Assembly: GCA_950295325.1 (NCBI GenBank)
Contig: OX485806.1
Location: forward strand, 51,333,169 to 51,393,168
Source: Polytrichum commune
Taxonomy: Eukaryota > Streptophyta > Polytrichopsida > Polytrichales > Polytrichaceae
Direction: 5' to 3'
Length of the DNA: 60,000 nt
A program made the position numbers and the translations under genes. Shown here piece after piece: positions 24,901 through 36,877 of the stretch. Each line of letters opens with the position of its first letter. The stretch's first letter is position 1. The notes below the pieces were generated by a model that saw only the letters and a list, made by a program, of their open reading frames with translations, made no database searches and had not been told where the DNA came from.

Positions 24901-27900
24901 CGGCTCAAAACCAGCAGCTCCCGAATTCAAAGCTTCAAAAACCCAACAACATTCCGAGCTTGGGCTTCCTCCCAGTCGAATCAGAGCGCTAGGCTCAAAA
25001 CCAGCAGCTCCCGAATTCAAAGCTTCAAAACCCAGCAACATGCCGAGCTTAGATTTCCTCCCAGTCGAATCAGAGCGCTAGGCTCAAAACCAACAAAACC
25101 CGAATTCAAAGCTTCAAAAACCCAGCAGCATTCCGAGCTTGGGCTTCCTCCCAGTCGAATCACAGCGCTAGGCTCAAAAACAACTGCTCCCGAATTCAAA
25201 GTTTCAAAAACCCAGCAGCATTCCGAGCTTGGGCTTCCTCCCAGTCGAATCACAGCGCTCGGCTCAAAACCAGCAGCTCCCGAATTCAAAGCTTCAAAAC
25301 CCAGCAACATGCCGAGCTTGGGTTTCCTCCCAGTCGAATCAGAGCGCTAGGCTCAAAACCAACAAAACCCGAATTCAAAGCTTCAAAAACCCAGCAGCAT
25401 TCCGAGCTTGGGCTTCCTCCCAGTCGAATCAGAGCGCTAGGCTCAAAAACAACTGCTCCCGAATTCAAAGCTTCAAAAACCCAGCAGCATTCCGAGCTTG
25501 GGCTTCCTCCCAGTCGAATCACAGCGCTCGGCTCAAAACCAGCAGCTCCCGAATTCAAAGCTTCAAAACCCAGCAACATGCCGAGCTTGGGTTTCCTCCC
25601 AGTCGAATTAGAGCGCTAGGCTCAAAAACAACAGCTCCCAAATTCAAAGCTTCAAAAACCCAGCAGCATTCCGAGCTTGGGCTTCCTCCCAGTCGAATCA
25701 CAGCGCTCGGCTCAAAACCAGCAGCTCCCGAATTCAAAGCTTCAAAACCCAGCAGCATGCCGAGCTTGGGTTTCCTCCCAGTCGAATCAGAGCGCTAGGC
25801 TCAAAACCAACAAAACCCGAATTCAAAGCTTCAAAAACCCAGCAGCATTCCGAGCTTGGGCTTCCTCCCAGTCGAATCACAGCGCTCGGCTCAAAACCAG
25901 CAGCTCCCGAATTCAAAGGTTCAAAAACCCAACAACATTCCGAGCTTGGGCTTCCTCCCAGTCGAATCACAGCGCTCGGATCAAAACCAGCAGCTCCCGA
26001 ATTCAAAGCTTCAAAACCCAGCAACATGCCGAGCTTGGGTTTCCTCCCAGTCGAATCAGAGCGCTAGGCTCAAAACCAACAAAACCCGAATTCAAAGCTT
26101 CAAAAACCCAGCAGCATTCCGAGCTTGGGCTTCCTCCCAGTCGAATCAGAGCGCTAGGCTCAAAAACAACTGCTCCCGAATTCAAAGCTTCAAAAACCCA
26201 GCAGCATTCCGAGCTTGGGCATCCTCCCAGTCGAATCACAGGGCTCGGCTCAAAACCAGCAGCTCCCGAATTCAAAGCTTCAAAACCCAGCAACATGCCG
26301 AGCTTGGGTTTCCTCCCAGTCGAATCAGAGCGCTAGGCTCAAAACCAACAAAACCCGAATTCAAAGCTTCAAAAACCCAGCAGCATTCCGAGCTTGGGCT
26401 TCCTCCCAGTCGAATCAGAGCGCTAGGCTCAAAACCAGCAGCTCCCGAATTCAAAGCTTCAAAAACCCAACAACATTCCGAGCTTGGGCTTCCTCCCAGT
26501 CGAATCAGAGCGCTAGGCTCAAAACCAGCAGCTCCCGAATTCAAAGCTTCAAAACCCAGCAACATGCCGAGCTTGGGTTTCCTCCCAGTCGAATCAGAGC
26601 GCTAGGCTCAAAACTAACAAAACCCGAATTCAAAGCTTCAAAAACCCAGCAGCATTCCGAGCTTGGGCTTCCTCCCAGTCGAATCAGAGCGCTAGGCTCA
26701 AAAACAACTGCTCCCGAATTCAAAGCTTCAAAAACCCAGCAGCATTCCGAGCTTGGGCTTCCTCCCAGTCGAATCACAGCGCTCGGCTCAAAACCAGCAG
26801 CTCCCGAATTCAAAGCTTCAAAACCCAGCACCATGCCGAGCTTGGGTTTCCTCCCAGTCGAATCAGAGCGCTAGGCTCAAAACCAACAAAACCCGAATTC
26901 AAAGCTTCAAAAACCCAGCAGCATTCCGAGCTTGGGCTTCCTCCCAGTCGAATCAGAGCGCTAGGCTCAAAAACAACAGCTCCCGAATTCAAAGCTTCAA
27001 AACCCAGCAACATGCCGAGCTTGGGTTTCCTCCCAGTCGAATTAGAGCGCTAGGCTCAAAAACAACAGCTCCCAAATTCAAAGCTTCAAAAACCCAGCAG
27101 CATTCCGAGCTTGGGCTTCCTCCCAGTCGAATCAGAGCGCTCGGCTCAAAACCAGCAGCTCCCGAATTCAAAGCTTCAAAACCCAGCAACATGCCGAGCT
27201 TGGGTTTCCTCCCAGTCGAATTAGAGCGCTAGGCTCAAAACCAACAAAACCCGAATTCAAAGCTTCAAAAACCCAGCAGCATTCCGAGCTTGGGCTTCCT
27301 CCCAGTCGAATCAGAGCGCTAGGCTCAAAACCAGCAGCTCCCGAATTCAAAGCTTCAAAAACCCAACAACATTCCGAGCTTGGGCTTCCTCCCAGTCGAA
27401 TCACAGCGCTCGGCTCAAAACCAGCAGCTCCCGAATTCAAAGCTTCAAAACCCAGCAACATGCCGAGCTTGGGTTTCCTCCCAGTCGAATTAGAGCGCTA
27501 GGCTCAAAAACAACAGCTCCCAAATTCAAAGCTTCAAAAACCCAGCAGCATTCCGAGCTTGGGCTTCCTCCCAGTCGAATCAGAGCGCTCGGCTCAAAAC
27601 CAGCAGCTCCCGAATTCAAAGCTTCAAAACCCAGCAACATGCCGAGCTTGGGTTTCCTCCCAGTCGAATTAGAGCGCTAGGCTCAAAAACAACAGCTCCC
27701 AAATTCAAAGCTTCAAAAACCCAGCAGCATTCCGAGCTTGGGCTTCCTCCCAGTCGAATCAGAGCGCTCGGCTCAAAACCAGCAGCTCCCGAATTCAAAG
27801 CTTCAAAACCCAGCAGCATGCCGAGCTTGGGTTTCCTCCCAGTCGAATCAGAGCGCTAGGCTCAAAAACAACTGCTCCCGAATTCAAAGCTTCAAAAACC

Positions 27901-30900
27901 CAGCAGCATTCCGAGCTTGGGCTTCCTCCCAGTCGAATCACAGCGCTCGGCTCAAAACCAGCAGCTCCCGAATTCAAAGCTTCAAAACCCAGCAACATGC
28001 CGAGCTTGGGTTTCCTCCCAGTCGAATCAGAGCGCTAGGCTCAAAACCAACAAAACCCGAATTCAAAGCTTCAAAAACCCAGCAGCATTCCGAGCTTGGG
28101 CTTCCTCCCAGTCGAATCAGAGCGCTAGGCTCAAAACCAGCAGCTCCCGAATTCAAAGCTTCAAAAACCCAACAACATTCCGAGCTTGGGCTTCCTCCCA
28201 GTCGAATCACAGCGCTCGGCTCAAAACCAGCAGCTCCCGAATTCAAAGCTTCAAAAACCCAACAACATTCCGAGCTTGGGCTTCCTCCCAGTCGAATCAG
28301 AGCGCTAGGCTCAAAACCAGCAGCTCCCGAATTCAAAGCTTCAAAACCCAGCAACATGCCGAGCTTAGATTTCCTCCCAGTCGAATCAGAGCGCTAGGCT
28401 CAAAACTAACAAAACCCGAATTCAAAGCTTCAAAAACCCAGCAGCATTCCGAGCTTGGGCTTCCTCCCAGTCGAATCAGAGCGCTAGGCTCAAAAACAAC
28501 TGCTCCCGAATTCAAAGCTTCAAAAACCCAGCAGCATTCCGAGCTTGGGCTTCCTCCCAGTCGAATCACAGCGCTCGGCTCAAAACCAGCAGCTCCCGAA
28601 TTCAAAGCTTCAAAACCCAGCAACATGCCGAGCTTGGGTTTCCTCCCAGTCGAATCAGAGCGCTAGGCTCAAAACCAGCAGCTCCCGAATTCAAAGCTTC
28701 AAAACCCAGCAACATGCCGAGCTTGGGTTTCCTCCCAGTCGAATCAGAGCGCTAGGCTCAAAACCAACAAAACCCGAATTCAAAGCTTCAAAAACCCAGC
28801 AGCATTCCGAGCTTGGGCTTCCTCCCAGTCGAATCAGAGCGCTAGGCTCAAAACCAGCAGCTCCCGAATTCAAAGCTTCAAAAACCCAGCAGCATTCCGA
28901 GCTTGGGCTTCCTCCGAGTCGAATCAAAGCGCTCGGCTCAACACCAACAAAACCCGAATTCAAAGCTTCAAAAACCCAGCAGCATTCCGAGCTTGGGCTT
29001 CCTCCCAGTCGAATCAGAGCGCTACGCTCAAAAAGAACTGCTCCCGAATTCAAAGCTTCAAAAACCCAACAACATTCCGAGCTTGGGCTTCCTCCCAGTC
29101 GAATCAGAGCGCTAGGCTCAAAAACAACTGCTCCCGAATTCAAAGCTTCAAAAACCCAGCAGCATTCCGAGCTTGGGTTTCCTCCCAGTCGAATCAGAGC
29201 GCTAGGCTCAAAACCAACAAAACCCGAATTCAAAGCTTCAAAAACCCAGCAGCATTCCGAGCTTGGGCTTCCTCCCAGTCGAATCACAGCGCTCGGCTCA
29301 AAACCAGCAGCTCCCGAATTCAAAGCTTCAAAACCCAGCAACATGCCGAGCTTGGGTTTCCTCCCAGTCGAATCAGAGCGCTAGGCTCAAAACCAGCAGC
29401 TCCCGAATTGAAAGCTTCAAAAACCCAACAACATTCCGAGCTTGGGCTTCCTCCCAGTCGAATCACAGCGCTCGGCTCAAAACCAGCAGCTCCCGAATTC
29501 AAAGCTTCAAAAACCCAACAACATTCCGAGCTTGGGCTTCCTCCCAGTCGAATCACAGCGCTCGGCTCAAAACCAGCAGCTCCCGAATTCAAAGCTTCAA
29601 AACCCAGCAACATGCCGAGCTTGGGTTTCCTCCCAGTCGAATCAGAGCGCTAGGCTCAAAACCAACAAAACCCGAATTCAAAGCTTCAAAAACCCAGCAG
29701 CATTCCGAGCTTGGGCTTCCTCCCAGTCGAATCAGAGCGCTAGGCTCAAAAACAACAGCTCCCGAATTCAAAGCTTCAAAAACCCAGCAGCATTCCGAGC
29801 TTGGGCTTCCTCCGAGTCGAATCACAGCGCTCGGCTCAAAACCAGCAGCTCCCGAATTCAAAGCTTCAAAACCCAGCAGCATGCCGAGCTTGGGTTTCCT
29901 CCCAGTCGAATCAGAGCGCTAGGCTCAAAAACAACTACTCCCGAATTCAAAGCTTCAAAAACCCAGCAGCATTCCGAGCTTGGGCTTCCTCCCAGTCGAA
30001 TCACAGCGCTCGGCTCAAAACCAGCAGCTCCCGAATTCAAAGCTTCAAAACCCAGCAACATGCCGAGCTTGGGTTTCCTCCCAGTCGAATTAGAGCGCTA
30101 GGCTCAAAAACAACAGCTCCCAAATTCAAAGCTTCAAAAACCCAGCAACATTCCGAGCTTGGGCTTCCTCCCAGTCGAATCAGAGCGCTCGGCTCAAAAC
30201 CAGCAGCTCCCGAATTCAAAGCTTCAAAACCCAGCAACATGCCGAGCTTAGATTTCCTCCCAGTCGAATCAGAGCGCTAGGCTCAAAACTAACAAAACCC
30301 GAATTCAAAGCTTCAAAAACCCAGCAGCATTCCGAGCTTGGGCTTCCTCCCAGTCGAATCAGAGCGCTAGGCTCAAAAACAACAGCTCCCGAATTCAAAG
30401 CTTCAAAAACCCAGCAGCATTCCGAGCTTGGGCTTCCTCCCAGTCGAATCACAGCGCTCGGCTCAAAACCAGCAGCTCCCGAATTCAAAGCTTCAAAACC
30501 CAGCAACATGCCGAGCTTGGGTTTCCTCCCAGTCGAATCAGAGCGCTAGGCTCAAAACCACCAGCTCCCGAATTCAAAGCTTCAAAACCCAGCAACATGC
30601 CGAGCTTGGGTTTCCTCCCAGTCGAATCAGAGCGCTAGGCTCAAAACCAACAAAACCCGAATTCAAAGCTTCAAAAACCCAGCAGCATTCCGAGCTTGGG
30701 CTTCCTCCCAGTCGAATCAGAGCGCTAGGCTCAAAACCAGCAGCTCCCGAATTCAAAGCTTCAAAAACCCAACAACATTCCGAGCTTGGGCTTCCTCCCA
30801 GTCGAATCAGAGCGCTAGGCTCAAAACCAGCAGCTCCCGAATTCAAAGCTTCAAAACCCAGCAACATGCCGAGCTTGGGTTTCCTCCCAGTCGAATCAGA

Positions 30901-33900
30901 GCGCTAGGCTCAAAACCAACAAAACCCGAATTCAAAGCTTCAAAAACCCAGCAGCATTCCGAGCTTGGGCTTCCTCCCAGTCGAATCAGAGCGCTAGGCT
31001 CAAAACCAACAAAACCCGAATTCAAAGCTTCAAAAACCCAGCAGCATTCCGAGCTTGGGCTTCCTCCCAGTCGAATCAGAGCGCTAGGCTCAAAACCAGC
31101 AGCTCCCGAATTCAAAGCTTCAAAAAGCCAACAACATTCCGAGCTTGGGCTTCCTCCCAGTCGAATCAGAGCGCTAGGCTCAAAAACAACTGCTCCCGAA
31201 TTCAAAGCTTCAAAAACCCAGCAGCATTCCGAGCTTGGGCTTCCTCCCAGTCGAATCACAGCGCTCGGCTCAAAACCAGCAGCTCCCGAATTCAAAGCTT
31301 CAAAAACCCAACAACATTCCGAGCTTGGGCTTCCTCCCAGTCGAATCAGAGCGCTAGGCTCAAAACCAGCAGCTCCCGAATTCAAAGCTTCAAAACCCAG
31401 CAACATGCCGAGCTTGGGTTTCCTCCCAGTCGAATCAGAGCGCTAGGCTCAAAACCAACAAAACCCGAATTCAAAGCTTCAAAAACCCAGCAGCATTCCG
31501 AGCTTGGGCTTCCTCCCAGTCGAATCACAGCGCTCGGCTCAAAACCAGCAGCTCCCGAATTCAAAGCTTCAAAACCCAGCAACATGCCGAGCTTGGGTTT
31601 CCTCCCAGTCGAATCAGAGCGCTAGGCTCAAAACCAGCAGCTCCCGAATTGAAAGCTTCAAAAACCCAACAACATTCCGAGCTTGGGCTTCCTCCCAGTC
31701 GAATCACAGCGCTCGGCTCAAAACCAGCAGCTCCCGAATTCAAAGCTTCAAAAACCCAACAACATTCCGAGCTTGGGCTTCCTCCCAGTCGAATCACAGC
31801 GCTCGGCTCAAAACCAGCAGCTCCCGAATTCAAAGCTTCAAAACCCAGCAACATGCCGAGCTTGGGTTTCCTCCCAGTCGAATCAGAGCGCTAGGCTCAA
31901 AACCAACAAAACCCGAATTCAAAGCTTCAAAAACCCAGCAGCATTCCGAGCTTGGGCTTCCTCCCAGTCGAATCAGAGCGCTAGGCTCAAAAACAACAGC
32001 TCCCGAATTCAAAGCTTCAAAAACCCAGCAGCATTCCGAGCTTGGGCTTCCTCCGAGTCGAATCACAGCGCTCGGCTCAAAACCAGCAGCTCCCGAATTC
32101 AAAGCTTCAAAACCCAGCAGCATGCCGAGCTTGGGTTTCCTCCCAGTCGAATCAGAGCGCTAGGCTCAAAAACAACTACTCCCGAATTCAAAGCTTCAAA
32201 AACCCAGCAGCATTCCGAGCTTGGGCTTCCTCCCAGTCGAATCACAGCGCTCGGCTCAAAACCAGCAGCTCCCGAATTCAAAGCTTCAAAACCCAGCAAC
32301 ATGCCGAGCTTGGGTTTCCTCCCAGTCGAATTAGAGCGCTAGGCTCAAAAACAACAGCTCCCAAATTCAAAGCTTCAAAAACCCAGCAACATTCCGAGCT
32401 TGGGCTTCCTCCCAGTCGAATCAGAGCGCTCGGCTCAAAACCAGCAGCTCCCGAATTCAAAGCTTCAAAACCCAGCAACATGCCGAGCTTAGATTTCCTC
32501 CCAGTCGAATCAGAGCGCTAGGCTCAAAACTAACAAAACCCGAATTCAAAGCTTCAAAAACCCAGCAGCATTCCGAGCTTGGGCTTCCTCCCAGTCGAAT
32601 CAGAGCGCTAGGCTCAAAAACAACAGCTCCCGAATTCAAAGCTTCAAAAACCCAGCAGCATTCCGAGCTTGGGCTTCCTCCCAGTCGAATCACAGCGCTC
32701 GGCTCAAAACCAGCAGCTCCCGAATTCAAAGCTTCAAAACCCAGCAACATGCCGAGCTTGGGTTTCCTCCCAGTCGAATCAGAGCGCTAGGCTCAAAACC
32801 AGCAGCTCCCGAATTCAAAGCTTCAAAACCCAGCAACATGCCGAGCTTGGGATTCCTCCCAGTCGAATCAGAGCGCTAGGCTCAAAACCAACAAAACCCG
32901 AATTCAAAGCTTCAAAAACCCAGCAGCATTCCGAGCTTGGGCTTCCTCCCAGTCGAATCAGAGCGCTAGGCTCAAAACCAGCAGCTCCCGAATTCAAAGC
33001 TTCAAAAACCCAACAACATTCCGAGCTTGGGCTTCCTCCCAGTCGAATCAGAGCGCTAGGCTCAAAACCAGCAGCTCCCGAATTCAAAGCTTCAAAACCC
33101 AGCAACATGCCGAGCTTGGGTTTCCTCCCAGTCGAATCAGAGCGCTAGGCTCAAAACCAACAAAACCCGAATTCAAAGCTTCAAAAACCCAGCAGCATTC
33201 CGAGCTTGGGCTTCCTCCCAGTCGAATCAGAGCGCTAGGCTCAAAACCAACAAAACCCGAATTCAAAGCTTCAAAAACCCAGCAGCATTCCGAGCTTGGG
33301 CTTCCTCCCAGTCGAATCAGAGCGCTAGGCTCAAAACCAGCAGCTCCCGAATTCAAAGCTTCAAAAAGCCAACAACATTCCGAGCTTGGGCTTCCTCCCA
33401 GTCGAATCAGAGCGCTAGGCTCAAAAACAACTGCTCCCGAATTCAAAGCTTCAAAAACCCAGCAGCATTCCGAGCTTGGGCTTCCTCCCAGTCGAATCAC
33501 AGCGCTCGGCTCAAAACCAGCAGCTCCCGAATTCAAAGCTTCAAAAACCCAACAACATTCCGAGCTTGGGCTTCCTCCCAGTCGAATCAGAGCGCTAGGC
33601 TCAAAACCAGCAGCTCCCGAATTCAAAGCTTCAAAACCCAGCAACATGCCGAGCTTAGATTTCCTCCCAGTCGAATCAGAGCGCTAGGCTCAAAACCAAC
33701 AAAACCCGAATTCAAAGCTTCAAAAACCCAGCAGCATTCCGAGCTTGGGCTTCCTCCCAGTCGAATCACAGCGCTAGGCTCAAAAACAACTGCTCCCGAA
33801 TTCAAAGTTTCAAAAACCCAGCAGCATTCCGAGCTTGGGCTTCCTCCCAGTCGAATCACAGCGCTCGGCTCAAAACCAGCAGCTCCCGAATTCAAAGCTT

Positions 33901-34205
33901 CAAAACCCAGCAACATGCCGAGCTTGGGTTTCCTCCCAGTCGAATCAGAGCGCTAGGCTCAAAACCAACAAAACCCGAATTCAAAGCTTCAAAAACCCAG
34001 CAGCATTCCGAGCTTGGGCTTCCTCCCAGTCGAATCAGAGCGCTAGGCTCAAAAACAACTGCTCCCGAATTCAAAGCTTCAAAAACCCAGCAGCATTCCG
34101 AGCTTGGGCTTCCTCCCAGTCGAATCACAGCGCTCGGCTCAAAACCAGCAGCTCCCGAATTCAAAGCTTCAAAACCCAGCAACATGCCGAGCTTGGGTTT
34201 CCTCC
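18996..34205. repeat. 6,365-bp tandem segmental duplication (71 units)
   Basis: The segment 18,996-25,360 is repeated directly from 25,361 onward at an offset of exactly 6,365 bp (71 units, 25 of them 89 bp). The rare marker TTAGATTT lies at 22,000 and 28,365 and at 23,883 and 30,248, always 6,365 apart. The copy of the marker at 18,953 has no partner, which places the left edge between 18,953 and about 18,996. Only a couple of substitutions were noticed between the copies (for example CCTCCC to CCTCCG near 29,812, and CAGCAGC to CACCAGC near 30,559). The event is therefore recent. The second copy carries the 2,241-bp internal gain listed separately, after which the match to copy one continues at an offset of 8,606. 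Confidence 0.9.
29160..33640. repeat. 2,241-bp tandem duplication nested in the 6,365-bp copy (25 units)
   Basis: Units from about 29,160 to 31,400 recur from about 31,401 to 33,640 at an offset of 2,241 bp. The TTAGATTT markers at 30,248 and 32,489 are 2,241 apart; those at 25,049 and 33,655 are 8,606 apart, which is 6,365 plus 2,241. The CCTCCGAGTC variant gained in the second 6,365-bp copy is also in both 2,241-bp copies, so this event is the younger one. A private change (GGGATTCC near 32,850) marks the last copy. Confidence 0.88.
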
Positions 34206-36877
34206 CAGTCGAATCAGAGCGCTAGGCTCAAAACCAACAAAACCCGAATTCAAAGCTTCAAAAACCCAGCAGCATTCCGAGCTTGGGCTTCCTCCCAGTC
34301 GAATCAGAGCGCTAGGCTCAAAACCAGCAGCTCCCGAATTCAAAGCTTCAAAAACCCAACAACATTCCGAGCTTGGGCTTCCTCCCAGTCGAATCACAGC
34401 GCTCGGCTCAAAACCAGCAGCTCCCGAATTCAAAGCTTCAAAAACCCAACAACATTCCGAGCTTGGGCTTCCTCCCAGTCGAATCAGAGCGCTAGGCTCA
34501 AAACCAGCAGCTCCCGAATTCAAAGCTTCAAAACCCAGCAACATGCCGAGCTTGGGTTTCCTCCCAGTCGAATCAGAGCGCTAGGCTCAAAACCAACAAA
34601 ACCCGAATTCAAAGCTTCAAAAACCCAGCAGCATTCCGAGCTTGGGCTTCCTCCCAGTCGAATCAGAGCGCTAGGCTCAAAACCAGCAGCTCCCGAATTC
34701 AAAGCTTCAAAAACCCAACAACATTCCGAGCTTGGGCTTCCTCCCAGTCGAATCACAGCGCTCGGCTCAAAACCAGCAGCTCCCGAATTCAAAGCTTCAA
34801 AAACCCAACAACATTCCGAGCTTGGGCTTCCTCCCAGTCGAATCAGAGCGCTAGGCTCAAAAACAGCAGCTCCCGAATTCAAAGCTTCAAAACCCAGCAA
34901 CATGCCGAGCTTGGGTTTCCTCCCAGTCGAATCAGAGCGCTAGGCTCAAAACCAACAAAACCCGAATTCAAAGCTTCAAAAACCCAGCAGCATTCCGAGC
35001 TTGGGCTTCCTCCCAGTCGAATCAGAGCGCTAGGCTCAAAACCAGCAGCTCCCGAATTCAAAGCTTCAAAACCCAGCAACATGCCGAGCTTGGGTTTCCT
35101 CCCAGTCGAATCAGAGCGCTAGGCTCAAAACCAACAAAACCCGAATTCAAAGCTTCAAAAACCCAGCAGCATTCCGAGCTTGGGCTTCCTCCCAGTCGAA
35201 TCAGAGCGCTAGGCTCAAAACCAGCAGCTCCCGAATTCAAAGCTTCAAAAAGCCAACAACATTCCGAGCTTGGGCTTCCTCCCAGTCGAATCAGAGCGCT
35301 AGGCTCAAAAACAACTGCTCCCGAATTCAAAGCTTCAAAAACCCAGCAGCATTCCGAGCTTGGGCTTCCTCCCAGTCGAATCACAGCGCTCGGCTCAAAA
35401 CCAGCAGCTCCCGAATTCAAAGCTTCAAAAACCCAACAACATTCCGAGCTTGGGCTTCCTCCCAGTCGAATCAGAGCGCTAGGCTCAAAACCAGCAGCTC
35501 CCGAATTCAAAGCTTCAAAACCCAGCAACATGCCGAGCTTAGATTTCCTCCCAGTCGAATCAGAGCGCTAGGCTCAAAACCAACAAAACCCGAATTCAAA
35601 GCTTCAAAAACCCAGCAGCATTCCGAGCTTGGGCTTCCTCCCAGTCGAATCACAGCGCTAGGCTCAAAAACAACTGCTCCCGAATTCAAAGCTTCAAAAA
35701 CCCAGCAGCATTCCGAGCTTGGGCTTCCTCCCAGTCGAATCACAGCGCTCGGCTCAAAACCAGCAGCTCCCGAATTCAAAGCTTCAAAACCCAGCAACAT
35801 GCCGAGCTTGGGTTTCCTCCCAGTCGAATCAGAGCGCTAGGCTCAAAACCAACAAAACCCGAATTCAAAGCTTCAAAAACCCAGCAGCATTCCGAGCTTG
35901 GGCTTCCTCCCAGTCGAATCAGAGCGCTAGGCTCAAAACCAGCAGCTCCCGAATTCAAAGCTTCAAAAACCCAACAACATTCCGAGCTTGGGCTTCCTCC
36001 CAGTCGAATCACAGCGCTCGGCTCAAAACCAGCAGCTCCCGAATTCAAAGCTTCAAAAACCCAACAACATTCCGAGCTTGGGCTTCCTCCCAGTCGAATC
36101 AGAGCGCTAGGCTCAAAACCAGCAGCTCCCGAATTCAAAGCTTCAAAACCCAGCAACATGCCGAGCTTGGGTTTCCTCCCAGTCGAATCAGAGCGCTAGG
36201 CTCAAAACCAACAAAACCCGAATTCAAAGCTTCAAAAACCCAGCAGCATTCCGAGCTTGGGCTTCCTCCCAGTCGAATCAGAGCGCTAGGCTCAAAACCA
36301 GCAGCTCCCGAATTCAAAGCTTCAAAAACCCAACAACATTCCGAGCTTGGGCTTCCTCCCAGTCGAATCACAGCGCTCGGCTCAAAACCAGCAGCTCCCG
36401 AATTCAAAGCTTCAAAAACCCAACAACATTCCGAGCTTGGGCTTCCTCCCAGTCGAATCAGAGCGCTAGGCTCAAAACCAGCAGCTCCCGAATTCAAAGC
36501 TTCAAAACCCAGCAACATGCCGAGCTTGGGTTTCCTCCCAGTCGAATCAGAGCGCTAGGCTCAAAACCAACAAAACCCGAATTCAAAGCTTCAAAAACCC
36601 AGCAGCATTCCGAGCTTGGGCTTCCTCCCAGTCGAATCAGAGCGCTAGGCTCAAAACCAGCAGCTCCCGAATTCAAAGCTTCAAAAACCCAACAACATTC
36701 CGAGCTTGGGCTTCCTCCCAGTCGAATCACAGCGCTCGGCTCAAAACCAGCAGCTCCCGAATTCAAAGCTTCAAAAACCCAACAACATTCCGAGCTTGGG
36801 CTTCCTCCCAGTCGAATCAGAGCGCTAGGCTCAAAACCAGCAGCTCCCGAATTCAAAGCTTCAAAACCCAGCAACAT
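34161..36877. repeat. Tetrameric higher-order repeat, 359 bp
   Basis: 89-bp units recur at 359-bp spacing (three 90-bp plus one 89-bp unit) at about 34,185, 34,544 and 34,903 and again at about 35,800, 36,159, 36,518 and 36,877. Successive tetramers carry the same order of variants (ACCAACAAAA, ACCAGCAGCT, CACAGCGCTCGG, ACCAGCAGCT) almost without change. The left half of the array is dominated by 269-bp trimers and 179-bp dimers instead. Confidence 0.85.
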
